Below are positions 1-5,586 of a stretch of 5,586 bases of DNA, piece after piece. Origin of the DNA: Bacillota bacterium (GTDB lineage Bacteria > Bacillota > Clostridia > Oscillospirales > Ruminococcaceae); contig JAEWYJ010000126.1 in NCBI GenBank assembly GCA_023395695.1, positions 1 through 5,586 of the forward strand, written 5' to 3'. Made by a program: the position numbers and the translations under genes. The notes beneath the pieces were generated by a model. That model saw only the letters and a list, made by a program, of their open reading frames with translations. It was not told the DNA's origin and ran no database searches. Each line of letters starts with the position of its first letter. The first letter of the stretch is position 1.

Positions 1-464
1 AAAATGGCGCCGGCCATATCCACAGTCATAGAGGGCACTGAAATATCAATGGTTAAACCGGTGAGCTGCGCAATAGCATTAACATAAGAAGCGGCCATAA
101 TGTTGCCAATCTCTTTTAAAGCAGAGATTGAAAGCTCGTCCAGCTCATGAAAGCCGTTAAAACATCCGCCCAGCAGATCGTTGACTATTGCATGGGCAAA
201 ATCTTTTTCCAGCAAAAACATCATCATGCCGCTGACCTCACCTGAAATGGTCAGCATAATGCCCACAATCATAGTTTCCGGCCCGCCGAGCTCTTCGGCG
301 ACTTTTTCATAGTCCAGAACGTTTATGGTCGGCACGCTGATGTTAACCGGCTTTTGCAGCATGGCGGCCAACGACGTGGCCGCGTTGCCGGTGCCGATGT
401 TGCCTATCTCTCTAAGTACATCAAGGTGCATCGCATTCAGGTCGCTGTAATCGTTTAATGCCAT
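1..464 (-). CDS. cheC: CheC, CheY-P phosphatase (3' end cut by the window edge)
   Basis: CheC is a cytoplasmic chemotaxis protein that dephosphorylates CheY-P and, in the Bacillus subtilis model, partners with the receptor deamidase CheD. I translated 154 residues from the ATG at 464..462; the rest lies beyond position 1. Members are usually about 200 residues, so roughly three quarters is visible. Both copies of the family's active-site pattern (D/S-x3-E-x2-N-x22-P) are intact: D15, E19, N22, P45 and S114, E118, N121, P144, inside the repeats LREIGNIGTGNA and LKEIGNIMAASY. Two complete sites separate it from FliY/FliM, which also carry extra domains, and from CheX, which has one site. The start is supported by AAGAGG at 480..475 with a 10-base spacer. 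An in-frame TAA at 497..495 bounds any extension. It follows the FlgG-like gene by 42 bases on the same strand. cheD may lie just beyond the window, as in many Firmicutes, but this cannot be seen. Confidence 0.92.
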   Translation of the reverse strand, partial: MALNDYSDLNAMHLDVLREIGNIGTGNAATSLAAMLQKPVNISVPTINVLDYEKVAEELGGPETMIVGIMLTISGEVSGMMMFLLEKDFAHAIVNDLLGGCFNGFHELDELSISALKEIGNIMAASYVNAIAQLTGLTIDISVPSMTVDMAGAI

Positions 465-474
465 ATAATTATAA

Positions 475-480
475 CCTCTT
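475..480 (-). promoter_or_regulatory. Ribosome binding site of cheC
   Basis: The minus strand reads AAGAGG here, 10 bases before the ATG at 464..462. The spacer is long but workable, and no other start in the 42-base gap has a comparable site. Confidence 0.7.
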
Positions 481-506
481 TCGTTTGCGAATCGTTAAAA
501 GGCGGG

Positions 507-1298
507 CTATCTTAAATTATTGATCATTTCGTCAATTTCGTCCGCAGCCTGTACCACACGGGCATTCATTTGAAAAGAACGCTGTGCCTGAATCATGTTG
601 ACCATCTGGTCGCTCAGCTCGACATTGGAGTTCTCAAGAACGCCCTGTAACACGGTGGAGGTTGTATCGCCTGCTTTTGCGGCAACCGCCTTGCCAGAAA
701 TATCATTAGCCGTAAAGGAGCCGCCGTCGGCCGGTGTCAGGCCATAGGGGTTACGGAAGTGATACAGCCCAAGCCTCTCCGCCAAGCTGTCGGTAACAGG
801 CGCACCGTTGTCGGCCAGCGTCAACGAAATACGCTTACCCTTGCCGTCCAAAACATGAGAGCCCTCTTGGGTTACCAAGTAGGCGCGCTTGCCTTCAATG
901 CTGACCAGAAAATTGCCATTTCTGGTATATTGTGTTTCGCCTGCGGCATCCTCCACCGCAAACAGGCCCTCACCGTTAATGGCAAAGTCCAGCGTTCGGC
1001 TGGTGGAAAGGTAGCCGCCCTGCTTATACAGCAGGTTTACCTGACCAATGCGCGAACCGTGCCCGATCATATCGTAGCTCTTGGCGGCATCGTCCCCGCC
1101 GTCCGCATCTGCGGTTTGAGCAGCGGTATCGCCATAATTGCGGTGAATGTTCATGCGCGTATAAAGCAGGTTCTGAAAGGAAGCCTCCTGCGTTTTGTAG
1201 CCAACCGTATTAACGTTGGCAATGTTGTTTGATGTGACGTCCATATGCGACTGTGAAGCCAGCATGCCGGAAACGCCGGTATAAAAAGCAATACTCAT
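507..1298 (-). CDS. flgG: Flagellar rod / hook-basal-body protein, FlgG-like (FlhP-like)
   Basis: This is an axial protein of the flagellar rod, exported through the FlhA/FlhB gate and assembled outside the membrane. The 263-residue product has the family's N-terminal helix and motif (SGMLASQSHMDVTSNNIANVNTVGYK within residues 9-35). It also has the core motif NGEGLF (108-113) followed by TRNGNF (125-130), and the C-terminal helix QGVLENSNVELSDQMVNMIQ (218-237) leading to QRSFQMNARVVQ. Both ends form the D0 coiled-coil domain of rod and hook proteins. The frame is open further upstream to a TTG at 1340, adding 14 residues. I chose the ATG at 1298..1296 because GAGGTG stands 6 bases before it and because family members begin directly with this helix. 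The C-terminal motif resembles FlgG more than FlgF, and it is the second of a rod-gene pair, the usual flgG place. The exact FlgF/FlgG assignment remains moderate. Residues 57-75 are rich in Asp and Ala. Confidence 0.88.
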   Translation of the reverse strand: MSIAFYTGVSGMLASQSHMDVTSNNIANVNTVGYKTQEASFQNLLYTRMNIHRNYGDTAAQTADADGGDDAAKSYDMIGHGSRIGQVNLLYKQGGYLSTSRTLDFAINGEGLFAVEDAAGETQYTRNGNFLVSIEGKRAYLVTQEGSHVLDGKGKRISLTLADNGAPVTDSLAERLGLYHFRNPYGLTPADGGSFTANDISGKAVAAKAGDTTSTVLQGVLENSNVELSDQMVNMIQAQRSFQMNARVVQAADEIDEMINNLR

Positions 1299-1304
1299 TT
1301 TCAG

Positions 1305-1312
1305 CACCTCAC
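1305..1312 (-). promoter_or_regulatory. Ribosome binding site that fixes the flgG-like start
   Basis: The minus strand reads GTGAGGTG, with the GAGG core 8 bases before the ATG at 1298..1296. This favours that ATG over the upstream in-frame TTG at 1340, which would put a family-atypical 14-residue leader on the protein. Confidence 0.75.
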
Positions 1313-1353
1313 CGATATCATAAAATCTAAGCTGCGCCAATCGTCGGCGATAA

Positions 1354-2121
1354 TTATAACGAGGCTATGGTGGCGGATTTTTGCTCAATCTCATCAATCA
1401 TCATCAGCGCCTTGCTGCAGCTTTGAAAATTGCGCTGTGTTTCCATCAGCAGGGCAACCTCGCGGTTGTAGTTGGTATTCGAGGCTTCGAGCAGCCCCTG
1501 CCCCACCCGCGGGTCTCCCACTTCTGAAAGGCCGGGGGTCTCGCCTGGTATTCCCGCGCCGCCCGGCGTCTGAAACAAGCCGTTCGGGAACTTTTCCAGC
1601 TCCGCTTCGGGGGACGCTGAGATTATTTGCAAACTGCCCAGGAGGCGGCCCTTGACGTTATAAACGGCCCCCTCCGAATTGACGGTAAAATCTGAGCCGT
1701 CAATTTTTAAGTCGCCGCGGGAGCCCTGCACTCTGCCCACGCCCGGCAGAATCAGATAGCCGTCCGCATCAATATCAAACTGCCCGTTGCGGGTCAGATA
1801 TTGCCGGTCATTATCGCCCTTTACCACAAAGAAGCCTTCGCCCTGAACGGCTAAATCATAGGGGCGGCCGGTCGCCTTGACAAGGCTTTCGTCAAACTGG
1901 GTGGGGACATCCTCCACCACCTTAACCGCGTCGCCGGTGCCGACAAAGGTGCGGTTATAACCCTGCTGGCGCATCAAAAGCTCCTGCTGAAAAGTCGTGC
2001 TGACCACGCGCTCAGTCTTAAAGCCGGGGGTATTGGCATTTGCCATATTGTTTGCGATCACATTAAGCGTGCGTTGCTGCATCATCATGCCAGAAGCGGC
2101 TGTAAAAAAACCTGTTGCCAT
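1354..2121 (-). CDS. flgF: Flagellar rod / hook-basal-body protein, FlgF/FlgG family (FlhO-like)
   Basis: This is a second secreted rod protein of 255 residues, within the usual range for the family. Visible parts are the N-terminal helix with the signature ANNMANANTPGFKTE (23-37), the core motif VQGEGFFVV (92-100) followed by LTRNGQFDIDADGYL (109-123), and a beta-rich middle (133-170). A Gly/Pro-rich stretch (186-204) precedes the C-terminal helix GQGLLEASNTNYNREVALLM (207-226), which ends in ETQRNFQSCSKALMMIDEI. N-terminal and C-terminal helices pair to form the rod D0 layer. The ATG at 2121..2119 has a near-perfect TTTGGAGG site 9 bases upstream. The gene starts 4 bases after the sigma factor's stop, so translation is probably coupled. 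It is a paralogue of the next gene. Being first of the pair suggests flgF (FlhO), but its C-terminus is also compatible with a FlgG label, so the family is secure and the symbol is tentative. Confidence 0.85.
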   Translation of the reverse strand: MATGFFTAASGMMMQQRTLNVIANNMANANTPGFKTERVVSTTFQQELLMRQQGYNRTFVGTGDAVKVVEDVPTQFDESLVKATGRPYDLAVQGEGFFVVKGDNDRQYLTRNGQFDIDADGYLILPGVGRVQGSRGDLKIDGSDFTVNSEGAVYNVKGRLLGSLQIISASPEAELEKFPNGLFQTPGGAGIPGETPGLSEVGDPRVGQGLLEASNTNYNREVALLMETQRNFQSCSKALMMIDEIEQKSATIASL

Positions 2122-2125
2122 GCCG

Positions 2126-2884
2126 TTATACCTCCAAATAGTCGTTTAGATGGCTGCGAAGCCTTAAAATGGCTTTTGAACGGGCCTGGCAGACCCGGGC
2201 CTCGCTGACATTCAAAACCTGTGCAATTTCGTGAAGCTTTAAATGCTCGTAATAATAAAGCGAGATAACGAGGCGATCCCGTTCGCTTAGAGCGTCAATC
2301 GCATCCATAAGCCGCTGGCGCAGCTCACTGCGGATCAGCGATGCATCCGGCTGCTCAAAATCGCCGGCGGTATCGTCCGCACTGTTTTCGGCAGCGCTGC
2401 TAAGCAGCATTTCAAACGAGAGTAAAACAGAATTTGAAATCTCGCGGTAATGCTTATAAATAATCGTTTCCTCAACGCCGAGATAGTCGGCCAGCTCTTT
2501 GGCCGAGGGTACCCGCATCAGCTCGTTGGCCAACGCGTCATAGGCGGCGGTGATATCGCGCGCTGTTTTGCGTACCCGGCGGGGGAGCCAGTCCTGCTTG
2601 CGAATAAAATCAATGTTGGCGCACTTAATGCGGGAAAACGCGTACGCTTCAAAGCTGCCGCTTTTCTGTGGGTCAAAGCGTTCAATGCAGTCAATGAGCG
2701 TGATAATGCCGTTATTGACAATATCCTCAACCTCCGCATAAGAGGCGGTAACGCCGCGCATCTGCGCAGCCACCGTCTTAGCTATGTAGCTATACTGCAT
2801 GACAAGGTCGTTGCGGAGCGAGACGCTGGGGGCCTTTAAGTAATTTTCCAGCAGGGTATGGGCTTCGGCTTGCTGTGTCTGCAC
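2126..2884 (-). CDS. fliA: Flagellar sigma factor, FliA/SigD/WhiG family (sigma-28)
   Basis: This RNA polymerase sigma factor is expected to direct transcription of late flagellar and chemotaxis genes. The 252-residue product has the three sigma-28 domains. Region 2 (about 24-110) contains YSYIAKTVAAQM, EDIVNNGIITLIDCIERFDP, SFEAYAFSRIK and the characteristic DWLPRRVRKTARDI. Region 3 (about 111-150) contains RVPSAKELADYLGV. Region 4 (about 187-246) contains LSERDRLVISLYYYEHLKLH and a helix-turn-helix at about 216-241. An acidic linker (162-182) joins regions 3 and 4. The start is GTG at 2884..2882: GGGAG lies 9 bases upstream, an in-frame TGA at 2893..2891 bounds it, and the next ATG (residue 29) would remove the start of region 2. 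It lies 31 bases after flhA and 4 bases before a rod gene. Several conserved core residues are substituted, such as Cys88 where Gly is usual. Activity is normally restrained by FlgM, which is not in the window. Confidence 0.92.
   Translation of the reverse strand: MQTQQAEAHTLLENYLKAPSVSLRNDLVMQYSYIAKTVAAQMRGVTASYAEVEDIVNNGIITLIDCIERFDPQKSGSFEAYAFSRIKCANIDFIRKQDWLPRRVRKTARDITAAYDALANELMRVPSAKELADYLGVEETIIYKHYREISNSVLLSFEMLLSSAAENSADDTAGDFEQPDASLIRSELRQRLMDAIDALSERDRLVISLYYYEHLKLHEIAQVLNVSEARVCQARSKAILRLRSHLNDYLEV
2131..2138 (-). promoter_or_regulatory. Strong ribosome binding site of the flgF-like gene, inside the sigma factor's 3' end
   Basis: The minus strand reads TTTGGAGG, 9 bases before the ATG at 2121. 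It lies within the last codons of the upstream sigma factor gene, which ends at 2126. The two genes are therefore tightly packed, and ribosomes finishing the sigma gene pass over this site. Confidence 0.85.
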
Positions 2885-2893
2885 AGCTTGTCA

Positions 2894-2900
2894 CTCCCTT
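2894..2900 (-). promoter_or_regulatory. Ribosome binding site supporting the GTG start of the sigma factor
   Basis: The minus strand reads AAGGGAG, with GGGAG 9 bases before the GTG at 2884. Together with the in-frame stop at 2893..2891, it makes the GTG the only sensible start that preserves region 2. Confidence 0.75.
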
Positions 2901-2915
2901 CGTTGGGAATAAGAA

Positions 2916-4982
2916 TCAGGAGAGGGCAATATTGCCAAGCGCCTGTATCTGCACCGTACTGTCAATCTCGCTAAACGAGAGCACAATGACGTTGGGGTAA
3001 AACTGGTCAATCAATTTTTTATAGTACATGCGCACAATCGGCGAGGTCAGAATAACCGAGTGCGGCACCAGCTCGCGTATTTTATCGATCTGGGCGCCCG
3101 AGGCCGAGATAATGGACTGAATGGTCGCAGGTTCCAGCGCCAGATATGAGCCGGTATCAAGCTTTTTGACAGCACCCATAATCATATTCTCAATTTTGGC
3201 GTCGAGTGTAATGACCTTGAGCTGTCCGGCCTCGGCAAACTGATGCGAAATAGTGCGCTTTAGCGACTGCCGGACATATTCGGTCAGCATGTCCGCATCC
3301 TTAATGGACGCCCCGTAATCGCCGAGCACTTCGAGAATCGTTTCCATATCGCGGATGGGAACCCCCTCGCGCAGCAGATTACACAGCACCTTTTGCAGCG
3401 TTGAAACATTGACGATGCCGGGAATAATATCGCTGACGATTGTTTCGTTGGTCTTTTTAAGATTGGTCAGCAGGTTATTGACCTCCTGACGGGTCAGCAG
3501 CTCATAGGCGTGCTGACGGATAACCTCAGAGAGGTGGGTAATAATGACCGAGGTCGGGTCAATCAGCGTGTACCCCGCCAACTCGGCCTTAATCTTTTTA
3601 TCAAGGCTTATCCATTTGGCCGGTATACCGAATGCGGGCTCAACGGTATCAATACCGTCTATCGACTGCACCTTGCTGTCGGGTGCAAGTGCCAGGTAAT
3701 GGTCGATTAAAACGTCGCCTATCGCAATACGCTCACCCTTAAACTTAATGCTGTACTGATTGGGATTAAGCTGGCCGCTGTCCTTTAAGCGTACCGAAGG
3801 AATAACCATGCCCATCTCAATAGCGAACTGCTTGCGGAACATGACAACGCGGTCGATAAAGCTGCCGCCGCTGGCCTCGTCCACCAATGGAATCAGGCTG
3901 TAGCCAAACTCCAGCTCAATTGGCTCAACGTTGAGCAAGCCGTAGACGTTGTCAATATTTTTATAAAACGAAGCCTCGCTGGCCACCTCTTCGGTCGGGG
4001 CGGCACTCGCGGCGGTCGTTGCGGTCGCAAGAGCAAGCCTTTGTTGGCGTAAAATAATGGTACCTGTTACTATCAGTATAGCAGACACCAGAATAATCTG
4101 CAACGGCGGGAAGCCAATAAATGAGAGCGAAATCATGACGCAGCCGGACAAAATAAGCACAACGGGCTGCGACAAAAACTGTTTGACCACCTCGACATTA
4201 AGGTTCGATTCCGATGCCGAGCGCGTGACGATCATACCGGTCGCCATGCTGATTAACAGCGCGGGAATCTGGGACATTAGACCGTCGCCCACCGTGGCGG
4301 TGGAATAGAGCGACATAATTTCGCCAAAGGTGCCCACGTGGTTTAAAAACCCCATAAGAATGCCGCCCAGCAGATTGATAATTGTAACGACAATCGAGAC
4401 GATGGCGTCGCCCTTAACAAACTTGGTGGCGCCGTCCATTGAACCGAAAAAGTCGGACTCGCGCTGGATTTTTTCACGGCGGTGGCGCGCCTGCGCTTCG
4501 TCGATAAGCCCGGAGTTCAAGTCGGCGTCAATAGCCATCTGCTTGCCGGGCATGGCGTCGAGCGTAAAGCGGGCCGCAACCTCGGCCACACGCTCAGAGC
4601 CCTTGGTAATAACCATAAACTGCACGATGACAATAATCAGAAAGATAACAAGACCGATGACGACATTACCGCGGATAACAAACTGGCCAAAGGTCTCAAT
4701 AACCTTGCCGGCATAGCCGTTGTTGCCCAGAATCAGGCGGGTGGAGGAGATGGTCAGCGACATGCGAAAAACAGTGGTAATCAGCAGCAGTGCCGGAAAG
4801 ATGGAAAATTCCAACGGTTCCTTAATATACATGGTCGTCAACAGGATAACAAACGAAATAGAGAGGTTTATAATAAACATCATATCCAGCAGCGCCGGAT
4901 GCAGCGGGATAATCAACAACAAGATAATAGCGACAATGAATACCGCTACAATGTTGTTAAAGATGTTGCTTGTGTTTTTCAA
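2916..4982 (-). CDS. flhA: FlhA, flagellar type III export gate protein
   Basis: FlhA is an inner-membrane protein of the flagellar export gate. Its N-terminal half couples export to ion flow, and its C-terminal half forms a cytoplasmic ring that docks chaperone-substrate complexes. The 688-residue length is typical. About eight membrane segments are visible: roughly 9-27, 32-52, 66-84, 106-126, 194-214, 234-253, 272-291 and 294-311. The FHIPEP signature is intact at 131-154 (RVAEVAARFTLDAMPGKQ and following), then MDGATKFVKGDAI (182-194) and VGDGLMSQIPALLI (231-244). A low-complexity Ala/Thr linker (about 313-337) leads to the cytoplasmic domain, with YTLIDPTSVIITHLSEVI (471-488) and the conserved tail VLSFSEI (667-673). 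The start is TTG at 4982..4980, directly after flhB's TAG and in the same frame, so no earlier start exists. The next Met is residue 34, inside the second membrane segment. AAGGA lies 10 bases upstream, within flhB. Confidence 0.98.
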   Translation of the reverse strand: MKNTSNIFNNIVAVFIVAIILLLIIPLHPALLDMMFIINLSISFVILLTTMYIKEPLEFSIFPALLLITTVFRMSLTISSTRLILGNNGYAGKVIETFGQFVIRGNVVIGLVIFLIIVIVQFMVITKGSERVAEVAARFTLDAMPGKQMAIDADLNSGLIDEAQARHRREKIQRESDFFGSMDGATKFVKGDAIVSIVVTIINLLGGILMGFLNHVGTFGEIMSLYSTATVGDGLMSQIPALLISMATGMIVTRSASESNLNVEVVKQFLSQPVVLILSGCVMISLSFIGFPPLQIILVSAILIVTGTIILRQQRLALATATTAASAAPTEEVASEASFYKNIDNVYGLLNVEPIELEFGYSLIPLVDEASGGSFIDRVVMFRKQFAIEMGMVIPSVRLKDSGQLNPNQYSIKFKGERIAIGDVLIDHYLALAPDSKVQSIDGIDTVEPAFGIPAKWISLDKKIKAELAGYTLIDPTSVIITHLSEVIRQHAYELLTRQEVNNLLTNLKKTNETIVSDIIPGIVNVSTLQKVLCNLLREGVPIRDMETILEVLGDYGASIKDADMLTEYVRQSLKRTISHQFAEAGQLKVITLDAKIENMIMGAVKKLDTGSYLALEPATIQSIISASGAQIDKIRELVPHSVILTSPIVRMYYKKLIDQFYPNVIVLSFSEIDSTVQIQALGNIALS

Positions 4983-5586
4983 CTATTTCAAATCCTTCTC
5001 TTTAAGACTGTAAACAAAGGCCAGCACCTCGGCTACCGGCTGGTAGAACTTTTCGGGTATCTCACGGCCAAGATCCACCGCTTCAAAAAGGCCGCGCGCC
5101 AGAGGCTTGTTTTCCAGCGTGGTCACCTTGTGCGCCTCCGCGACAGAAACGATGCGCAACGCGACAAGATCAGCCCCCTTTGCGAGCACAATCGGCGCGC
5201 GGTCGTGGTCAGGGTCATAGGCAATGGCGACGGCGTAATGGGTTGGGTTACGTATAACCACATCCGCCTTGGGTACGTTCTGCATCATGCGGCTCATGGC
5301 CTGCTTGCGCTGCAGCTCCCGGATGCGGCTCTTAATAAGCGGGTCGCCCTCGGTATGCTTATACTCTTCCTTAATTTCCTGCTTGCTCATACGCAGGTTC
5401 TTTACGTACTCCCACCACAGGTAGGCGTAATCGAGAATGCCCAGCAGCAAAAACACGACGCCGGCGGTCAGCACAATAGACATAATAAAATCGCCGAACA
5501 CACTTAAAGATTTGGTAATTTCCATATCCACAAAGGCGCGGAACCGAGGCAGAATGTCGACCAGCTTTTTATAGACGATGTAAAGC
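4983..5586 (-). CDS. flhB: FlhB, flagellar type III export switch protein (5' end cut by the window edge)
   Basis: FlhB is an export-gate membrane protein whose cytoplasmic domain cleaves itself and switches export from rod/hook to filament substrates. The reading frame is open to the window edge, so 200 C-terminal residues are visible; the GTG near 5531 is internal. Full-length FlhB is usually about 350-380 residues, so the first membrane segments are missing. Visible in order (numbering from the first whole codon): LYIVKKLVDILPRFRAF, the last membrane segment (about 31-58, ending LWWEY), and the linker with MSKQEIKEEYKHTEGDP (66-82). Next come IRELQRKQAMSRMMQNVPKA and the autocleavage motif NPTH at 113-116 (codons at 5249..5238), followed by YAVAIAYD and the FlhB-C fold to the TAG at 4985..4983. 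All key residues for cleavage are present. In some clostridia flhB is fused to fliR; whether that holds here cannot be seen. It abuts flhA with no gap. Confidence 0.97.
   Translation of the reverse strand, partial: LYIVYKKLVDILPRFRAFVDMEITKSLSVFGDFIMSIVLTAGVVFLLLGILDYAYLWWEYVKNLRMSKQEIKEEYKHTEGDPLIKSRIRELQRKQAMSRMMQNVPKADVVIRNPTHYAVAIAYDPDHDRAPIVLAKGADLVALRIVSVAEAHKVTTLENKPLARGLFEAVDLGREIPEKFYQPVAEVLAFVYSLKEKDLK
4993..4997 (-). promoter_or_regulatory. Ribosome binding site of flhA, inside the end of flhB
   Basis: The minus strand reads AAGGA (in AAGAGAAGGA), 10 bases before the TTG at 4982. The site falls on the last codons of flhB, which implies translational coupling. It is weaker than the rod-gene site, in keeping with a low-copy membrane component (inference). 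Confidence 0.65.

Noticed and set aside
465..475. The 11-base word ataattataac, found here and again at 1350-1360; it includes a TATAAT-like sequence on the minus strand
   Set aside because: It is a short AT-rich word that can recur by chance. The first copy lies too close to the cheC start to be a -10 element with a leader, and no -35 partner is evident.
759..1232. A 157-codon plus-strand open frame opposite the FlgG-like gene
   Set aside because: The minus-strand frame has clear family motifs and a good ribosome site. This one has no recognisable domain and lies wholly inside the real gene.
1309..1320. CACCGATATCA on the plus strand, resembling a sigma-28 -10 element (GCCGATAA)
   Set aside because: It points against all genes, lacks a TAAA -35 element at the right distance, and overlaps the flgG ribosome site on the other strand.
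1299..1340. A 14-residue N-terminal extension of the FlgG-like protein from a TTG at 1340
   Set aside because: The ribosome binding site sits inside this stretch, just before the ATG at 1298, and rod proteins start directly with the MSIAFYTG-like helix.
1299..1353. A small inverted repeat (CGCC...GGCG) in the gap between the two rod genes
   Set aside because: The stem is only about four base pairs and has no following T-run on the transcribed strand, so it is not a credible terminator.
4482..5507. A 341-codon open frame on the plus strand, antisense to flhA and flhB
   Set aside because: Its product is full of His, Gln, Asn and Arg runs with no recognisable domain. It crosses the flhA/flhB boundary and lies opposite two certain genes, as expected from their codon bias. 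It is a shadow frame.

Overview
The window is a segment of a flagellar and chemotaxis operon. Every credible gene lies on the minus strand, so it reads from high to low coordinates. In transcription order: the C-terminal part of flhB (cut by the right edge), flhA, a FliA/SigD-type flagellar sigma factor, two tandem FlgF/FlgG-family rod/hook-basal-body genes, and the start of cheC (cut by the left edge).

The gene set points to a motile Firmicute, most likely of the class Clostridia (inference). The reasons are the flhB-flhA-sigma factor order, the two adjacent FlhO/FlhP-like rod genes, a CheC-type CheY-P phosphatase, strong GGAGG-type ribosome binding sites, and use of GTG and TTG starts. Base composition looks close to half G+C by eye, above low-GC Clostridium and nearer to some Oscillospiraceae-like clostridia. 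I cannot name a genus.

Layout: flhB ends at 4983 and flhA begins at 4982 with a TTG, leaving no intergenic base and in the same reading frame. A 31-base gap leads to the sigma factor (GTG start at 2884). Four bases separate it from the first rod gene (2121..1354), whose Shine-Dalgarno lies inside the sigma gene's 3' end. A 55-base gap leads to the second rod gene (1298..507), and 42 bases lead to cheC (464 onward). No stretch of 300 bases lacks a gene. I see no terminator, no convincing sigma-A or sigma-28 promoter, no RNA gene, no mobile element and no CRISPR array. The segment looks like the middle of one polycistronic transcript.

How the genes work together: FlhB and FlhA are core parts of the flagellar type III export gate. 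FlhB switches substrate class after self-cleavage at NPTH, and FlhA's cytoplasmic ring docks export chaperones. The two FlgF/FlgG-like proteins are export substrates that build the distal or proximal rod. The sigma factor is expected to drive late flagellar and chemotaxis genes once the hook-basal body is complete. CheC removes phosphate from CheY-P to reset or adapt the motor signal.

This is mostly ordinary flagellar DNA. I did not find an undescribed system. The points worth a second look are the compact gene order (no flhF/flhG between flhA and the sigma gene), the in-frame flhB-TAG-TTG-flhA junction, and substitutions in the conserved core of the sigma factor.
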